Assembly (NCBI RefSeq): GCF_000003815.2
Contig: NC_049996.1
Span: forward strand, 16,722,930 to 16,786,929
Source: Branchiostoma floridae
Lineage: Eukaryota; Chordata; Leptocardii; Amphioxiformes; Branchiostomatidae
Direction of reading: 5' to 3'
Length of the DNA: 64,000 bases
Of the stretch, positions 19,990 to 33,600 are shown in pieces. The translations under genes were made by a program, and so were the position numbers. Under the pieces are notes generated by a model. That model had not been told where the DNA came from and ran no database searches. It was given only the letters and a program-made list of their open reading frames with translations. Position 1 is the stretch's first letter. Each line of letters starts with the position of its first letter.

Positions 19990-22359
19990 GGGAGCAAGGA
20001 CCGAGAGTGTCCACATGCTACGGCATGCACAGGTAAATATTGTTGCACAGGTGAGGCTGCACACCTGTATACAGGTACGACAGGTGAGAAACTAGGACAC
20101 ACCTGAAGTTCTTGGTAACATATAGAGGGATTCACTATAACATCATATTTTCTTGCTATGCAAGTCCTAGAGTCTTCATTACTTTATATGATAGATGATT
20201 TTTCTCAACATTTTCCCAGGTTTTCTCACACGTAATACAGCTCAGGACCAACCATTCACCAAACAAACAAAAGAATAATGTTTGAAACTTATTGATAACT
20301 TTATTGATTGGCAATCATGTACATATTTGAAATGACCCCAAAAGTTATGTAAAATGTATTCTGAGTCTGAGGGCTTAGTTTTTGATAGATATCAAAGTTT
20401 TTTTTTTCCCATCTACCCCACTGTCAAGCCTGCACCATCCCCTTCAACACCCATCCTCCCCTCTAAACCAACAATGGTTTGTCCCATTCCCCAGATAGCA
20501 GTGTGCCCTGGGCCATGCCCATACTTGGTCAGGGGGAGGGAAGCACCCTAGTACAAACAGATGGGCACTTATTATCACCCAGATGTGACATTACCAAACC
20601 CCACATCAAAAGTGAGGGCTGGAGAGAGTAAATAAGGCTTCCGCAAGTTAATTAAAAGGTTTGCATCAAGGCAGCTAATACTCAAAGTAGTAGAAGTGGT
20701 TGCAGTTCTATGATGATGATGAATTAAAGAATAAGAATGGAAAAGACACCTGTCAAAAAAGTTTTGCAGAAGTTACATTTACAGCAAGTTTCCTTTGTAA
20801 CTTTTATTCTCTACGTAGTACGTGAAAAAAAAAAAGTGTACTGTGAGTGAGTGGTTGTTATTAAAATTAAACCTGATAGCTTTTATCATAAAGATAACTT
20901 CCTCCAGTATGAAATGAATTTCCCCCGTACTACTACCGGACTACAAGGACCATTGAACATTTGAGGTCATTCTATTGTTCTGTCTCTCAGTCTCTCTTCT
21001 TTCATTCTCACCCTGGAGAACTTTCTTAAAGTTAAACTTAAAAGAAAGACACTAGACATTGTGTCAGCCAGAAGTTAAGATAGCATAAGGAATCTTTTTT
21101 TCTGATCCTCCCTAAAATTAATTTCCAGTCTTTGAATTGATAACAATAATGGTTTAAAATTGTATCAACATTAGAAAGGAGTTTTAGTTGTCCAATAAAA
21201 CAAATAACATGGATATTTTTTCACCTGAAAAGAATGTACATGTTCTGAAATCTGAATCATTTGAGAAATCTGGTTGATTCCTTCAATGCCATCATATTTA
21301 GACGTTGCTTGTTGTTGCATGGGTTCCTGACAGGTCTAGAAATGGGTTCATTTAGTAGGGAAAGCATAAACCAGCAGGGATAGTAAAGGGACAGATGTCT
21401 TTGATAAATAGTGGAACTGTAGTTCGTCTCCAGAGACGAACACTTTTCATCTTCTTCAAGCCATTCTAGGATTAGAAGTTACTCTACTCTAGCTGACTCA
21501 AAAACTCTAGCTGACCAAACAACAAGGAAAATGAAAACTGGGTCAGCACAAGACAAACACTCCAAGTAATAAAACATTCTAACCAAAACAGTAACAGATT
21601 TTCCCCTGTGACTACTTTTTGCCAGTCTATTTATCCCAGGTCCTACAGAGTGCACATGGTTTGAGTTGTGAATCTCCAGGGGTGAGTCCAAAGTGTCCCT
21701 TGGTGTTCCCACAGTTTGCTGGGAGGTTCTGTCAGTGTAGTCTCTATCTGCTGTGTGTTCTGCAGTGTTTGCGGGTGTGCGTGTTGTGATAGCGCAGTGA
21801 CGATTACCCCGCTTGTTTGCTGCGCTTGTTTGTAAGGATCGACTGCTGATCTAGAAAACATTTCTTAAGGAAAACAAAGAAGCTTCAAGATTGTCTTGAA
21901 GTAAGTAAGAAGGGTCGATCCTTGGAGTTATCAAGAAGGCATGTTTGTAGCGTCTTGGTTCGTAGCACCGTGTTTTGTCTAAGACATTTACTTTCAGGTA
22001 AGTCTTGTGTTTGCTGTTTGTTACCTCCTTGTTGCATGGTGAGGCAGTGGCATGTGAATATTGCATTAATTTATTACTAGTAGTCACACTGTGTGTGGAG
22101 AATGATAATCAAATTGTGTCTGGTTCCATGCTAAACAGAATTCTAATCTCACTGTCACAAAGTTGTGCTAATGTTTTAACTCTTTAGACAGTATTTCTTA
22201 AAGGATTTTAGATTGTCAGCTTCCTTATACTTATGTGTGACAGCAGCTAGACTGACAGTGTATGTGTATGATTGTTTATTTTCAGGCTTACGATGTCGTG
22301 TGCATGTGTATGAGTGTTGAGTGGGTGCTTAGAATATCCAGAACTTTGTTGTGCCTTTA
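19990..22359. other. Intergenic stretch, nothing recognised
   Basis: The sequence is mixed and AT-rich. I found no exon, inverted-repeat element or RNA gene with defensible boundaries. Confidence 0.5.
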
Positions 22360-22715
22360 CATGCCCGTAGCCAGGATTTTGGTTGGGGGGGTTCTTTTTA
22401 GTAATTGTGGGACCATCGAGCGCCGCAGGCGCGAGACTACCTGGGGGGGTCCGGGGGCATGCTCCCTCGGAAAAATTTGTCCGGGGAAAGTTTGAAATCT
22501 GGACCCTCTGAAAAGCCATTTCCTGCACTTTCTGGGGCAAATTTTGCTGATAGACTCACTAAGATTGACTGAAATGTCTATCAGGGAAAAATGCAAATCA
22601 GTCATGCCTTTGAAAAAAAATCTTGGACATGAAAAAGTGGACCTTCGAGCCTGAAAAAGTGGACCTTTTGAGCGTGTGGGGGGGTTCTTCTGAACCCCCC
22701 CTGGCTACGGGCATG
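22360..22715. mobile_element. Inverted-repeat element (CATGCCCGTAGCCAGG)
   Basis: The ends catgcccgtagccagg and cctggctacgggcatg are exact inverted repeats of 16 bp. Inside are gggggtccgggggcatgc and a ctctgaaaagccatttcctg segment that also occur in the larger element at 36116-37059. No transposase frame is present. Confidence 0.85.
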
Positions 22716-23165
22716 CTTGACTATGAAACCTCTTACTGTCACACACAGCACTGTTTCCATATTTGGCCAGTAAAACTTATCCCCACTTTTCTGTCTACAT
22801 TTTTTATCGTGTCCGTAAGTCCATCTTGACGTCTTGCTGAATTTCCACTTGGTGTTTCAGAGAACCAAGGAGGTGTTTTGGTATTAGAATACAATTTCCA
22901 CACTGTACATGTACATGTCCAAACTAAATAGGACACTGAGAAAATTGATACCCTGTATATGATTTTTGAGAGTGAGTATACGTTTTCCTCCCAACCCTCT
23001 GTTTTCACCTTGCCCTAAACCATCGATCCTGCAATTGCTTTTAATTTTCTCTTTGTCCAACAACCAAAGAAATAAATTTGTGTGGCCTGAGAGTCAGCAG
23101 GGGCCCAAAGAGAGCAATCACAGTGATAATGGTCCCACAGGAGGACCTGGTGCCTTCCTGACACT

Positions 23166-23364
23166 CTCCAAGCAGAGGTTAGGCTCTGGCTGTTTTTTTT
23201 ACGTTTTTTTAGTCATTTTTCTCAGGCTTTCTACTTTGTATTGTATCTTGTATTGTCAAAACCTAGGCCGGACACAGCAAGATAAAATACAAAATACGAA
23301 GCCCGATAAAAACGACTAAAAAAAACGTTAAAAAACACAGCCGGAGCCTAACCTCTGCTTGGAG
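23166..23364. mobile_element. Fold-back MITE with about 50 bp arms
   Basis: The left arm ctccaagcagaggttaggct continues for about 55 bp and is mirrored almost completely at the right end (agcctaacctctgcttggag). The loop is about 90 bp. If transcribed it would form a long hairpin. Confidence 0.88.
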
Positions 23365-23545
23365 CGTACCTTCCTGATACCACCCACCTCAAACAGGTGT
23401 CATCAAGGTGTGCCAGGTAAACCCTGTCCTCACACGCCTGACTGAGTCTCGAGACTGTGATTTCACTGGTTAAGATCTTAGTTCAAGACACTACCTTCTG
23501 GCTGCCTGGGTTTTATAGGACGCAAAGCCTGGAGCTGTTTTCACT

Positions 23546-24262
23546 TAGGCCATGTTGATTTGATTATATGGATGACATCCTCTGGGAACCCAAAGCTGAT
23601 GGGGTGTGCAAAAAGTTAGGCAAAGGGAGACTGAGGTGTCTTCATAAGTGGTTTGGAGGATTAAATGGAAGATGAAACATGGAGAGTATGGTAGCCAGCA
23701 TCTGTCCTTCAGTCCTTTGAAGGAATTTTGTAGCTGGGGACTGAAAAAGGTTTTCCCCATTCCGTCCCCTGGGACAGACAAAAATTGATATGTAAAGATA
23801 TAAAAAAAATGAAACCCATGTGTTCTTCTTCACCGAAACAGATGTCATTGAACAGTTTTGTCTACAAGCAAAATTTGCACCTCAAAATGCAGGAAATAGT
23901 GTTTCAGAGGGTCTTGATTAAAAAAGTTTCTGGGACCCAGACCCCCTAGAAATAATGCGCACCGTCACGCCATTCAAAATCAAGGGGACTGAAAATGATT
24001 TCAGGCTGGCTACAACCCTGGAATGGTATATTGAACAATAGATTTAGACTGTTTACAAATTGTTTAGGTTTTTTTGTTTCTTACATTTCACTCTATTGCA
24101 GATGTATATTGTTATGGACTAGTGAAACAATATGTTACACTAATCCAAATAAAGCAAACAAATAAACAGTTTCTTTGACTAAAGTATTGACTTTATTTGG
24201 AGGAATATTGATGTTTGTGTACATGTAGATGTCATCCATGTAATCGAATCAAAGATTGGCCT
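23546..24262. mobile_element. Inverted-repeat element, tandem copy A
   Basis: The left end taggccatgttgatttgatt with gatgacatcc is mirrored at the right by gatgtcatccatgtaatcga and aatcaaagattggcctta. It abuts copy B directly. No protein-coding frame of a transposase is visible. Confidence 0.7.
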
Positions 24263-25108
24263 TAGGCCATGTTGATTTGATTATCTGGATGACATCCGCG
24301 CTCGCACCAATTTTTGCCGTTTCCAAAAAAAAAAAAGTTTTCCACCACACAATAAATTGTACAAAGCAGCTGTAAAATGAGCACAAATAGTCCTCAGATT
24401 GAAAAAAAGTATCAGAAAACAGATAATTAATCATAGTCTAATGCCAAAGAATGCCAAAATAAATCTAAACTCAAAGAATAAGATGTGAAAGGACAGAAAG
24501 AAAAAAATCTTCTGTTGGTAGGGGGAGGTACCAGTACAGAAATTCAGGTCCCGTTCAGGTCCAGAGAAAACTTGAGAACTGGCAATACTCAAAACAATGG
24601 TGAGTTTTGCTACAAAGGAATCTATTTGGTGGACTATTGGACTCCCAGTAGCATTTAAAAATCCCATCTCCAAGTAATAAGGGTTAACTGGCTTTGTACC
24701 TTTGACTGTAGAAACTTGGTACAATTGACTATAAACTCTACTTGACTTCCTCTTGTTGTCTTCCTGGCCCCTGGTAAGACCCCAAATGCCTGCCAGCATA
24801 GTGTGTGACCATTTTGTAATTGGCGAAACCTGTTCCTCTGATTTTTTTTCCAGGTCTGTTTTTTCGGATTGGTCCAAGAAGAAAACAAATTGTCTTGCAC
24901 CCGTATAATGTACTGGTCCCTACACCTAACTGTTGGTATACCATACTATGTGTGTTTAGTCCTATGTTCAACATTCCTGGCCACTTTGATTTCATACTGG
25001 AGGCAACTTTTTTGGGGGGGGGGGGCAAACTTTTTTTTTATTCGCTCGTTCGCATCAATTTTGGAGTTCCCAGAGGATGTCATCCATATACTCAAATCAA
25101 CATGGCCT
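24262..25108. mobile_element. Inverted-repeat element, tandem copy B
   Basis: It starts ttaggccatgttgatttgat and ends with gatgtcatccatatactcaa then atcaacatggcc. The ends are the same family as copy A, and its right end is closer to copy A's left end than to its own. A run of 14 G lies at 25015-25028. Confidence 0.7.
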
Positions 25109-25231
25109 TATAAAAAAGTTCATAGAATGGCAGGAGGAAACTCGAATACCTTGAAAGGCTGAACAGGTGAAAATGTATGAAAACGAGATGCAACAACTGG
25201 AAAGTCTGCTGCAGTACCAAGCAAACCCACT

Positions 25232-25350
25232 CACCTCACCTCACCTCACCTCACCTCACCGGTCCCATAGCCTCACCGGCCGTAGGGGCAGCAATGCCAT
25301 CAACATAAGTTTTCCACCTTTGTCTGTCCTCAGCCAAGGTTGCCAGATGT
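25232..25350. repeat. TCACC microsatellite and SINE-like tail
   Basis: Five tcacc units are followed by ggtcccatagcctcaccggc and cgtaggggcagcaa, which resembles the tail region of the SINE at 9398. It is probably a SINE fragment. Confidence 0.45.
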
Positions 25351-26059
25351 GTAAACCCACTAGTGAAAACCCACTAGTGGGCCCATAATCTAATAATTTG
25401 CCAGATAGTGGAAACCCACTAGTGGGCCCATAATCTAATAATTTTTTGATAGGTGAAGCCCCAACCATACACCAAATTTTATAGCAGTAAATGATCCATC
25501 CATAGCTTCTTTAGTTGTGTTGCTATTAAATGAATAAAATAAAAAAAATGTTTGTTACACTACCTAAAACACATCCTTCTTGGCATGGCAAAAACAAAAG
25601 TGATTCATTTGATAGACAGGTAACAATTGGATGAACAGCAAGGTACAGAAGCAGGGTTACTGATCGCTGAACCACACATGCCACCACTTTCTCCTGTCCT
25701 TCACCACGCAAATGTTGGCATTCCAGAAACTTCTAACCTTGTAGGGACAGCATTGTGTTATAGCAAACACAAGGCCTGTCATAATTCACTCACTGGCAAG
25801 GTTTTCTCCAGTTTGGGTTGCACAGACTAGACTAGACAAGTAGTACATGTACTACATAACTAAATTAATTTCACGCTGGCCTTATTTCTTGGTAGAAGAG
25901 AAAAAGAGGTTTTCGCAGTGTTGTGAATTTACGCTTGAAACAATTCTGTTAATTTATGGATTTATTTGTTTGTAAAGTAGTTATAAAAGAACCAAACATA
26001 CTTCTTGACAAATAGTAGGGGTGACCCGGTAGCAAAGCTGTATTGCATTGCTAATAGTA

Positions 26060-26233
26060 CAGTGGAAGCCAGTTAATTGCACATCGGATTAACGCACACT
26101 TCTGTTAACTGCACGGAAATCTAGAATCCCCAACTGGTGCGGTCCTGCTAGATAACTTCGCATTATTGCACAAGCCGGATAATTGCACCAATTTTGCTGG
26201 CTAAAAGGCCGTGCAATTAAGCGGCTTCTACTG
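26060..26233. mobile_element. Pogo/Tigger-like MITE with TA flanks
   Basis: The inverted ends are cagtggaagccagttaattg and caattaagcggcttctactg, with TA on both sides (26058-26059 and 26234-26235). CAGTGGAA-type ends and a TA duplication fit the pogo/Tigger group of Tc1/mariner elements. Confidence 0.83.
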
Positions 26234-26239
26234 TACTAG

Positions 26240-27320
26240 GAAACGAAAAAGAAAAAAAAATCACGCTTTGTGTATTTTCAATTTGATAATGCTTCAGGTG
26301 TTGAAAATTCAGCAGAGTTTGGAGAATCAAAGACTTAAACGGAAGATGCAAACATAACTGGTGTAGAAAATTTTGTAAAAGTTAATTAATTCAAGTACTG
26401 ACAAAAAAGCCTATTCAAGATGAACAGGTAGGTCTTCTAAGAGAATACAAAGCCTTTGGTGCATTCACATATACAGAAAAAGTGGATGCGGTCTTAGAAT
26501 TTTTCTTGAACGCCACCATCTTAAACTGATTACGGAAGAATCTCCTGATCACCAAGTGGGCTGGAGTCCCAGCTGCAATTAGCACTGATGTTGGAGATCA
26601 GGACTTTTCTGATAACTCCACTGCCAAGGGCAATGTTTCTGTCTTTAAACTGGAGCAGGCCTCTGGACAGGTTTAAGTTGACGAATAATCCTAAAAATTC
26701 TTGTCCTTTGGCTGTACAAATTTCAGCCATCATTCAATTTCCAGATCGGTGTTTTGGCATGTTTTATTCAAATTTAGAAATTCAGAATTGTTTTAAAATT
26801 TATAACACTGCAAAAACCTACCGGTTCTGAAACGTTTATGGCAAATATGAACTTCAGAACCTGTATTGCTTGTTCTTTTCCTGCACACTAAGTTCTTTTC
26901 TTTTCATTCATGTGTTTGTAGACTTGAATGGTTCCATGATTTTCAGTCAATAATCGAAAGCCAGATGTCTCCTCAAAACAAATTCTGCACTACATTCCTG
27001 AAGTACCTACAACTTTCAACCTACTTTTTTTTCTCTTATAAGCCTCCTTCTCTTTCAACATACATGTTCTTCCTACAGTATTTGTGATAACTAGTGATTA
27101 ATTGATATATTAGTTGTCAATCAACATTTCAAAGGCGCAACTTTTCCTCCGTCAGTTTCCATGATAAAACAGCTGCGCACTCTGTTATGTTTTTTCCAAG
27201 ATTCCTCTTCAATTCTTATTCTCTGTGCTCTGTCAGGTTTTGAAATGAAGAAAATAAAAACCCAGACCTCTCTCCCCCCATCCCTGTTCATAACTCCCTG
27301 TTTTCCCAGAGTGTTGGAGC
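26240..27320. other. Intergenic DNA upstream of the CCDC141-like gene
   Basis: I see no exon or element in this stretch. It should contain the upstream regulatory region of the CCDC141-like gene, but no motif cluster stands out. Confidence 0.4.
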
Positions 27321-27330
27321 CCAGTGCCCA

Positions 27331-27336
27331 TATATA
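27331..27336 (+). promoter_or_regulatory. Possible TATA element
   Basis: A TATATA lies 182 bases before the start codon. If used, the 5' UTR would be roughly 150 nt and contain short upstream ATGs (27409 and 27444). Alternative starts or an upstream non-coding exon cannot be excluded. Confidence 0.25.
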
Positions 27337-27517
27337 GCCAGTGCCTATGCAGTCTGTATACAGAGTGGGGTGTGTGTTTGATACAAACCCCAGTCCGGCT
27401 CGCTTCTGCATGGTTGTGCATGTCTGTGTGTGTGTCTCCCCTCATGCCTCCTTGGTAACATACTCCCACGTCCATCTCGTAAAATAAAAAAAACCTAGAA
27501 AAACATTCGTCATCGCC

Positions 27518-27634
27518 ATGGAAACCGCGATTAACGGGCAGGTGAACGGGGATGCGGCGAACGGAGCGTCGACGACCATCAGCACGATCGTGGTGCAGTC
27601 AGGCAGAGGCAAGATCGTGGTGGCCATCCTGCGT
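27518..27634 (+). CDS. CCDC141: CCDC141-like exon 1 (start)
   Basis: ATG in catcgccatgg; donor gtgagt; 39 codons, phase 0. It encodes METAINGQVNGDAA then TISTIVVQSGRGKI and VVAILR. The recalled human N-terminus reads VTLSTVAVQAGDSKIVIAVLK at the same position, so both the start and the identity are well supported. Confidence 0.88.
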
Positions 27635-30600
27635 GTGAGTACTATCTCCGCTTCGCCTCCCCTTATCTTATTCCTCTGACAGACGTCATTACCACACTTC
27701 CCTCTCCATTACTTAAGAAATTCCTCCACCCTGAGACCTTCTTGGGGTGCTGGGTTTCTTGTGACATTTAAGAATCAACTGGACTTAAGTCGTGTTTCGT
27801 TTCCTTGTAGCTCGATTTGGGTTAGCAGTGCGTTCTGAGCTTATCTGTGTTTTCCTTTGTAGAGCTTGGGCTGCTCCAGTTCTATTTGTTGGTTCATAGA
27901 TTTATGAAGATAATAGAACCAGATGATCAACATTTGGGTCTTGGGGGAAAGGAAAGTTTGTACAATACATAGTTTTATGGAGTGAATGAAGTATTTCAAA
28001 TTCTCTTTCCAGCCTTCTGTTTTCACCTTGTTAAATCTTTACTTTAAAATTGGTGAGTACCAAGGAAATGATCAATTTTGGCCTTATCTGGGGAACACAC
28101 TGGTTTATTTACACAAGAAATCATGCTGAACTAGAAAATCAACATAAAAACTAAGGGAAAAGGAAAATAAACTTTTTCACTCAATTATCTGTTTACAGAC
28201 ATTGCTTGCCCTCTTGCTGAATGTTGGAGGAGCAAGGAATATTAATGCTTTGGCCTTATTGAACGAATGTGCAGGTTTACACAAGAAATAATTATGGTGA
28301 ACTAGAAAATAAACATGTAAACAGATTCCAACTGGAAGCAGTCGATCCCTGCCTTGGTACACACAGTTTCAGGGTCTTACGGTTTACATACATCTTTTAT
28401 TTATTGTAATCTATTTACGTCTTGGATTCTTGCTTAATTTTTACTTTTCCACTCAAGTTGGATCTCTTGGTTGTCAGATTTCCAGAAAAGAATTCTAGAT
28501 ACATTGTAAATGTAAGATTGAACATGAAAGTCTGAGGGAAAGACTACCTTTTTTTTTACAAACAAACAGCTTCAGTTAATGAACAGAGTCAGATGCATTT
28601 AGTTTTCTTCCTAGCCCTCTTAGTTCATGACGTGACCTCTTGCTCAAGTCAAAGTTTACATGAAAATGTCTAAGAAAAAGTAATGAACTGAAAGAAATAA
28701 AGATCAACATATTAAGAGTCTCAGAGGTAACGCAAACCCAAGTTTTATATTCTTAGTTCTCAGTTTACAAACATTTTGGCTTCTTCTTGTTTGATTTTTA
28801 TTCTATGTCTGCAAACCAGAGAAATGCATGTATAAGGCTCAATCTGTTGGATTGGGAATCTGCTGGCTTGTGTAAGAAGTTATTAGGGAATACACTGTAG
28901 GTAGTTCACAAACATTTTGGTTTCTTCTTGTTTGATTTTTGTCCTACATGTATGTCTGAAACCAGAGAATTGCATTAGGCTTCTCTGTTGGATTGGGAAT
29001 GCGCTGGTTTGCGTAAGAAGTTATCGGGGAATAGTTAGTTTACAAACATTTTGGCTTCTTCTTGTTCAATTTTTATTCTACGACTGCAAACCAGAGAAAT
29101 GCATTAGGCTTCTCTGTTGGATTGGGAATGCGCTGGTTTGCGTAAGAAGTTATCGGGGAATAGATAGTTTACAAACATTTTGGTTTCTTCTTGTTCGATT
29201 TTTATTCTACGTCTGCAAACCAGAGAAATGCATTAGGCAGAATCTGTTGGATTGGGAATGCGCTGGTTTGCGTAAGAAGTTTTCGGGGAATAGTTAGTTT
29301 GCAAACATTTTTACTTCTTGTTTGATTTTTGTCCTACATGTATGTCTGCAAACCAGAGAAATGCATTAGGCTGAATCTGGAATCTGGGAATGCGCTGGTT
29401 TGCGTAAGAAGTTATCGGGGAATAGGTCCTTGAGAGAGAGGCATGCGAGGTATGACATGTTATGTAGGCCAGTTCGGGGGACGCCACAGGGAGGTGTGTC
29501 TGTCATGTCTCAAGACGTCCCCACAGTCTCCTTAAAGACATTATTCTGGGCACATTTCTGTCAAAGGTGTGAAGGAAAGGAGTTAAGATGAGGTCCTGGT
29601 GTCCTTCAGGTCTCAGGCAGTCGTAGATTCATAGATTTTATTCTTCAAGCTGGTTCTTAGGGTTTAACTCCAGAGAATCTACAGATAATTTTAAGGATAG
29701 AGAGAGAAACAGAGATAAATCTTTCGTTAATCTTTGCCATAGTTTTATCCACCAGACTTTTAATGTTGTTGTTAGTTTGGCTCTTAAGACTAAACATCTT
29801 GCTGAAAACTTTACCCAACAGGCTTTTCAGTCCTTTGGAGTAAAGCAGAGAAAGGACAGGATTTGATGGGTTTAACTCAATGAAGTCCACTTGTTTTTGT
29901 TCAACTTATGTATCCTATTCTTACAAATGATCTGGGTACATTCTGGGTACAGAAGTGTACAATCTAAAACTTTTCAAGTCAAGGGTAAACAAACATCTTT
30001 CATCAGAATCCAGTACCGTAGCCCTAAATGCATGAGTGGCTCCACAAGTTTTTTTGTGGTGAACTTTAAGTAAATAAAACAATTTAAGAAAGAAGAACAA
30101 TTATACATTTGAAGATAGAGGAACTTGGGGTCAAACGAAAAACACAATTTTTTTTTTGTTGGAAAACACTTGGAACTTTTGAGATGAGCCCTGAGGGAAC
30201 ATGACAAAATGAGAGATGTTTATCAGAGATGTGTGTTACAGGCTGTTAGTGCTGTCCCTAATCAGAGATGTGTGTTACAGGCTGTTAGTGCTGTCCCTAA
30301 TCAGAGATGTGTGTTACAGGCTGTTAGTGCTATCCCTAATCTCTTTCCAAGTGACACACCATTTAGCTGCATCACTTCTTGTCATGGGGATTGGTCTATG
30401 AAAACAGTATGCTAGTATCATGCTAGCACCAATATAATACACTGTTCATGTACATGTAATTAACAGAGTCACATAGCATCATAACGAAATTGGGTACCTA
30501 CTGGCTGCAAATAATACAGTTACACCAGATGTATTATTGTTTATCATTATCATAAGTTGATGGCTTCAATTAACATTGCAGTACTACTGACATGAAGGAA

Positions 30601-33600
30601 TCCATCTTTCCAGTGGACTGCATCTTTTTGGACTGTTCATTTATTGTTTGCTGACTTTTCTATTGATGATGACAGTGAATTTGCCTTAACAGCTCTGGCT
30701 GATTTAGTATTTCTATATCGTTTTAACACAAAAAAGGAAATCAAAGACTTACCTATGTTATACTATCTATACAGGAAAGATAGGTATGTTTCTGAACACC
30801 ATTTCATACCTTAATCACATAATATCAAGTTCAGCCTGCCCAATACATAATCTCCTTGGTCTGCCAATGACCCGATGTTGACTTTTAAAATTCTATCTTG
30901 GAAAATAACAGTTTTTGGCTTTTCAGGAATGTGTAGTGTTTGTTGATGTCCATGTCAAAGTTTGTAATAGCTGACCTATATATGTACAGGTAGTTTGCAT
31001 TAATAAATCTCATCCTCTAGGCACAGATTACTTGTAGTAAGCTACCTGAGAGTGGCTGAGACATTTCCAAATTGCTTTTGGTAAATGTTATCCTGCAATT
31101 CAATTCCTCTGATTTGTTGTAAAACCGTGAAATCAAAGTGTAGTGACTTTAAAGAACAAACCAGTTCTATAGATCTCCATCACTGCCCCTTGAGCTGTTT
31201 GGGGTCAGAGTTGATACTGTTTTGGGTAGAAGCTGACCCCACAGTTTTGAAACTCATGAAAGGCCAGTCAATGTTGCTGCCACACTCCAATCTCATGTTA
31301 AGTGACTCTCCCCAGCTGGCTCAAAACACACTTTATAGAGCCAAAAATTAGCCTTAGATTGGCCAGACTTTCTTTGGGCAGCTTAAATGTGAAAGAAGGA
31401 AAAAAAGAAGTGAGGAAGGAAAGAGACAGAAGAAAAGAAAGGAAGAAGGAAAGAAAAAGTGAGAAAGGGAGGAAAGAGAGACAGAAGAAAACAAAGGAAG
31501 GACATGAAAAAAAGGGCAAGGAAGAAAGGAAGGATAAAAGGAGGAAACAAGAAAATCGTAAACTCAGTAAGAACCTGTATATTTTACCGTAAACTAATAT
31601 GTGTGGTCCACAAACGTGCATGTGAGGGTGAGAGTTTGGTGTTTGTATGTGTGTGAAACTTTGTACAGCAAATACTGAGGTCATCAGGACCCTACATGTA
31701 AGCCGCCGACTTTGTTGCTGTCCCCAAATTACAGGAGTTATTTCTGCAGCTGACAGCGAGGTGTATAATTAGAGCTGTGTGTTTGAGGAGGTCCTCAGGA
31801 GTTAAACAGACTTAAACAAGGGAGCAGTGGGGTGTAAACATGGTCAGGGTTGCAGCGGCAGGGTGGCTGTCATGTTCTTTGACATTTTTACCAATGGAAA
31901 TGCAAAAAGTAAATCATTAGAATCTTCCCATTAACATGTCTCTGTGGCATGAGTGGTACTGGCCATTCGGTCCCAGGGTTGGCTCAAGTCGGACATGTTG
32001 TAAGGGATTGCATTTGTCTTTCACAAAGGACATAAAATGGGGACCGTGTTCGAGGAGGTGCCTCAAGCACGTAAAATAGCCTCATTACTCAGATTGGGTA
32101 CCTAGTTGCTGCAATAATACACCAAGGTGAATCATAAGAACCTGCTTCTCCTGTGAAAGAGTGACACCTGTTCCCCATCGCAGGTTTATGTTGTAAACAT
32201 TTCTGTGCTGATGGGCTGCAGAAATTACTGTAAATGCAGAAATGTTCACGGTAGTTTTATGTTCGCGGTTTTCGCGGTGGCTGCTTCACCTCGAATTTAA
32301 AACCAACGCGAACATTGTTCCCATGGCAGTAAGAGATTTAAAACCACCGCGAAAAAAGCCCTTTTTCACACTACCGCGAAATTGAATCCCCGCAAACTTA
32401 AATGCATTTGCAGTACTGGGAACATCAGGAGACCATCACTATGGACTGGGACGATGGAAGGGACACTGAACTATTGGAGATATGGAAACACTAGGCTAGT
32501 CTTTTATGGCCAAGGGTTACTGTATGTAATTAGCCTCTTTTGACCCCACTCTCCCATCACACTGAACTATAATTGGAAAATAGTGAAAACAGAAGTTTGT
32601 CTTTTATGGTAAAGGTTTCTGTTGGTCGGCTTGCTAAGAGTTACGTGAATAAGGTGGCCTTCCCTAAGAATGTACAGGAAATCAAAATAGACTGCTGTAC
32701 GGAAAAGGTAGCCTGATGTCCAGCCGTATCATAGCTTCCCGAGTCTCTTGTGCCTCTATCCTCTCCGCAACTTTCTGGAGAGGACAGAAGAGACTCGGGA
32801 GTTATAATACGGCTAGATACTAGGCTAGGGAAAACGGGCATCCTTTCAGTGTGAGAGACTGTGAGCATGGTAGCCTGAGTACCATCCTCCAGGGTCCTTT
32901 AATTGTGACTGCTGGCTGAATGACCTTTTGCTTGCGTGGTTAGCAAGCGAAAGGATGAGCCAGCGGTCACTATAGTAGTACAGAGGATGTTACTCTGAGG
33001 CTATAAGTACCAGCAGGCTTGTACTAACCATGACTGGAACCCTGCAGATTATAACCCCATCAGTCAGCAGGGTCCAGCCCCCAACTGGGCCCAGATGGAG
33101 ATACTTAGCCCCTGTCACATCACTCACATTGTTGTACAGGATTTACTGTGATACACACACAAGGGAGCAAACCACAGCATCCATGATGGACCAGATGGAG
33201 ATACTTAGCCCCTGTCACATCCCTCACATTGTTGGACAGGATTTACTGTGCTACACACACAAGGGAGCAGACCACAGCATCCATGATGGACCAGATGGAG
33301 ATACTTAGCCCCTGTCACATCCCTCACATTGTTGGACAGGATTTACTGTGATACACACACAAGGGAGCAGACCACAGCATCCATGATGGACCAGATGGAG
33401 ATACTTAGCCCCTGTCACGTCCCTCACATTGTTGGACAGGATTTACTGTGATACACACACAAGGGAGCAGACCACAGCATCCATGATGGACCAGATGGAG
33501 ATACTTAGCCCCTGTCACGTCCCTCACATTGTTGGACAGGATTTACTGTGATACACACACTAGGGAGCAGACCACAGCATCCATGATGGACCAGATGGAG

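Noticed and set aside
31302-31684. Lysine/glutamate-rich frame and its complement
   Set aside because: They reflect a purine-only tract.
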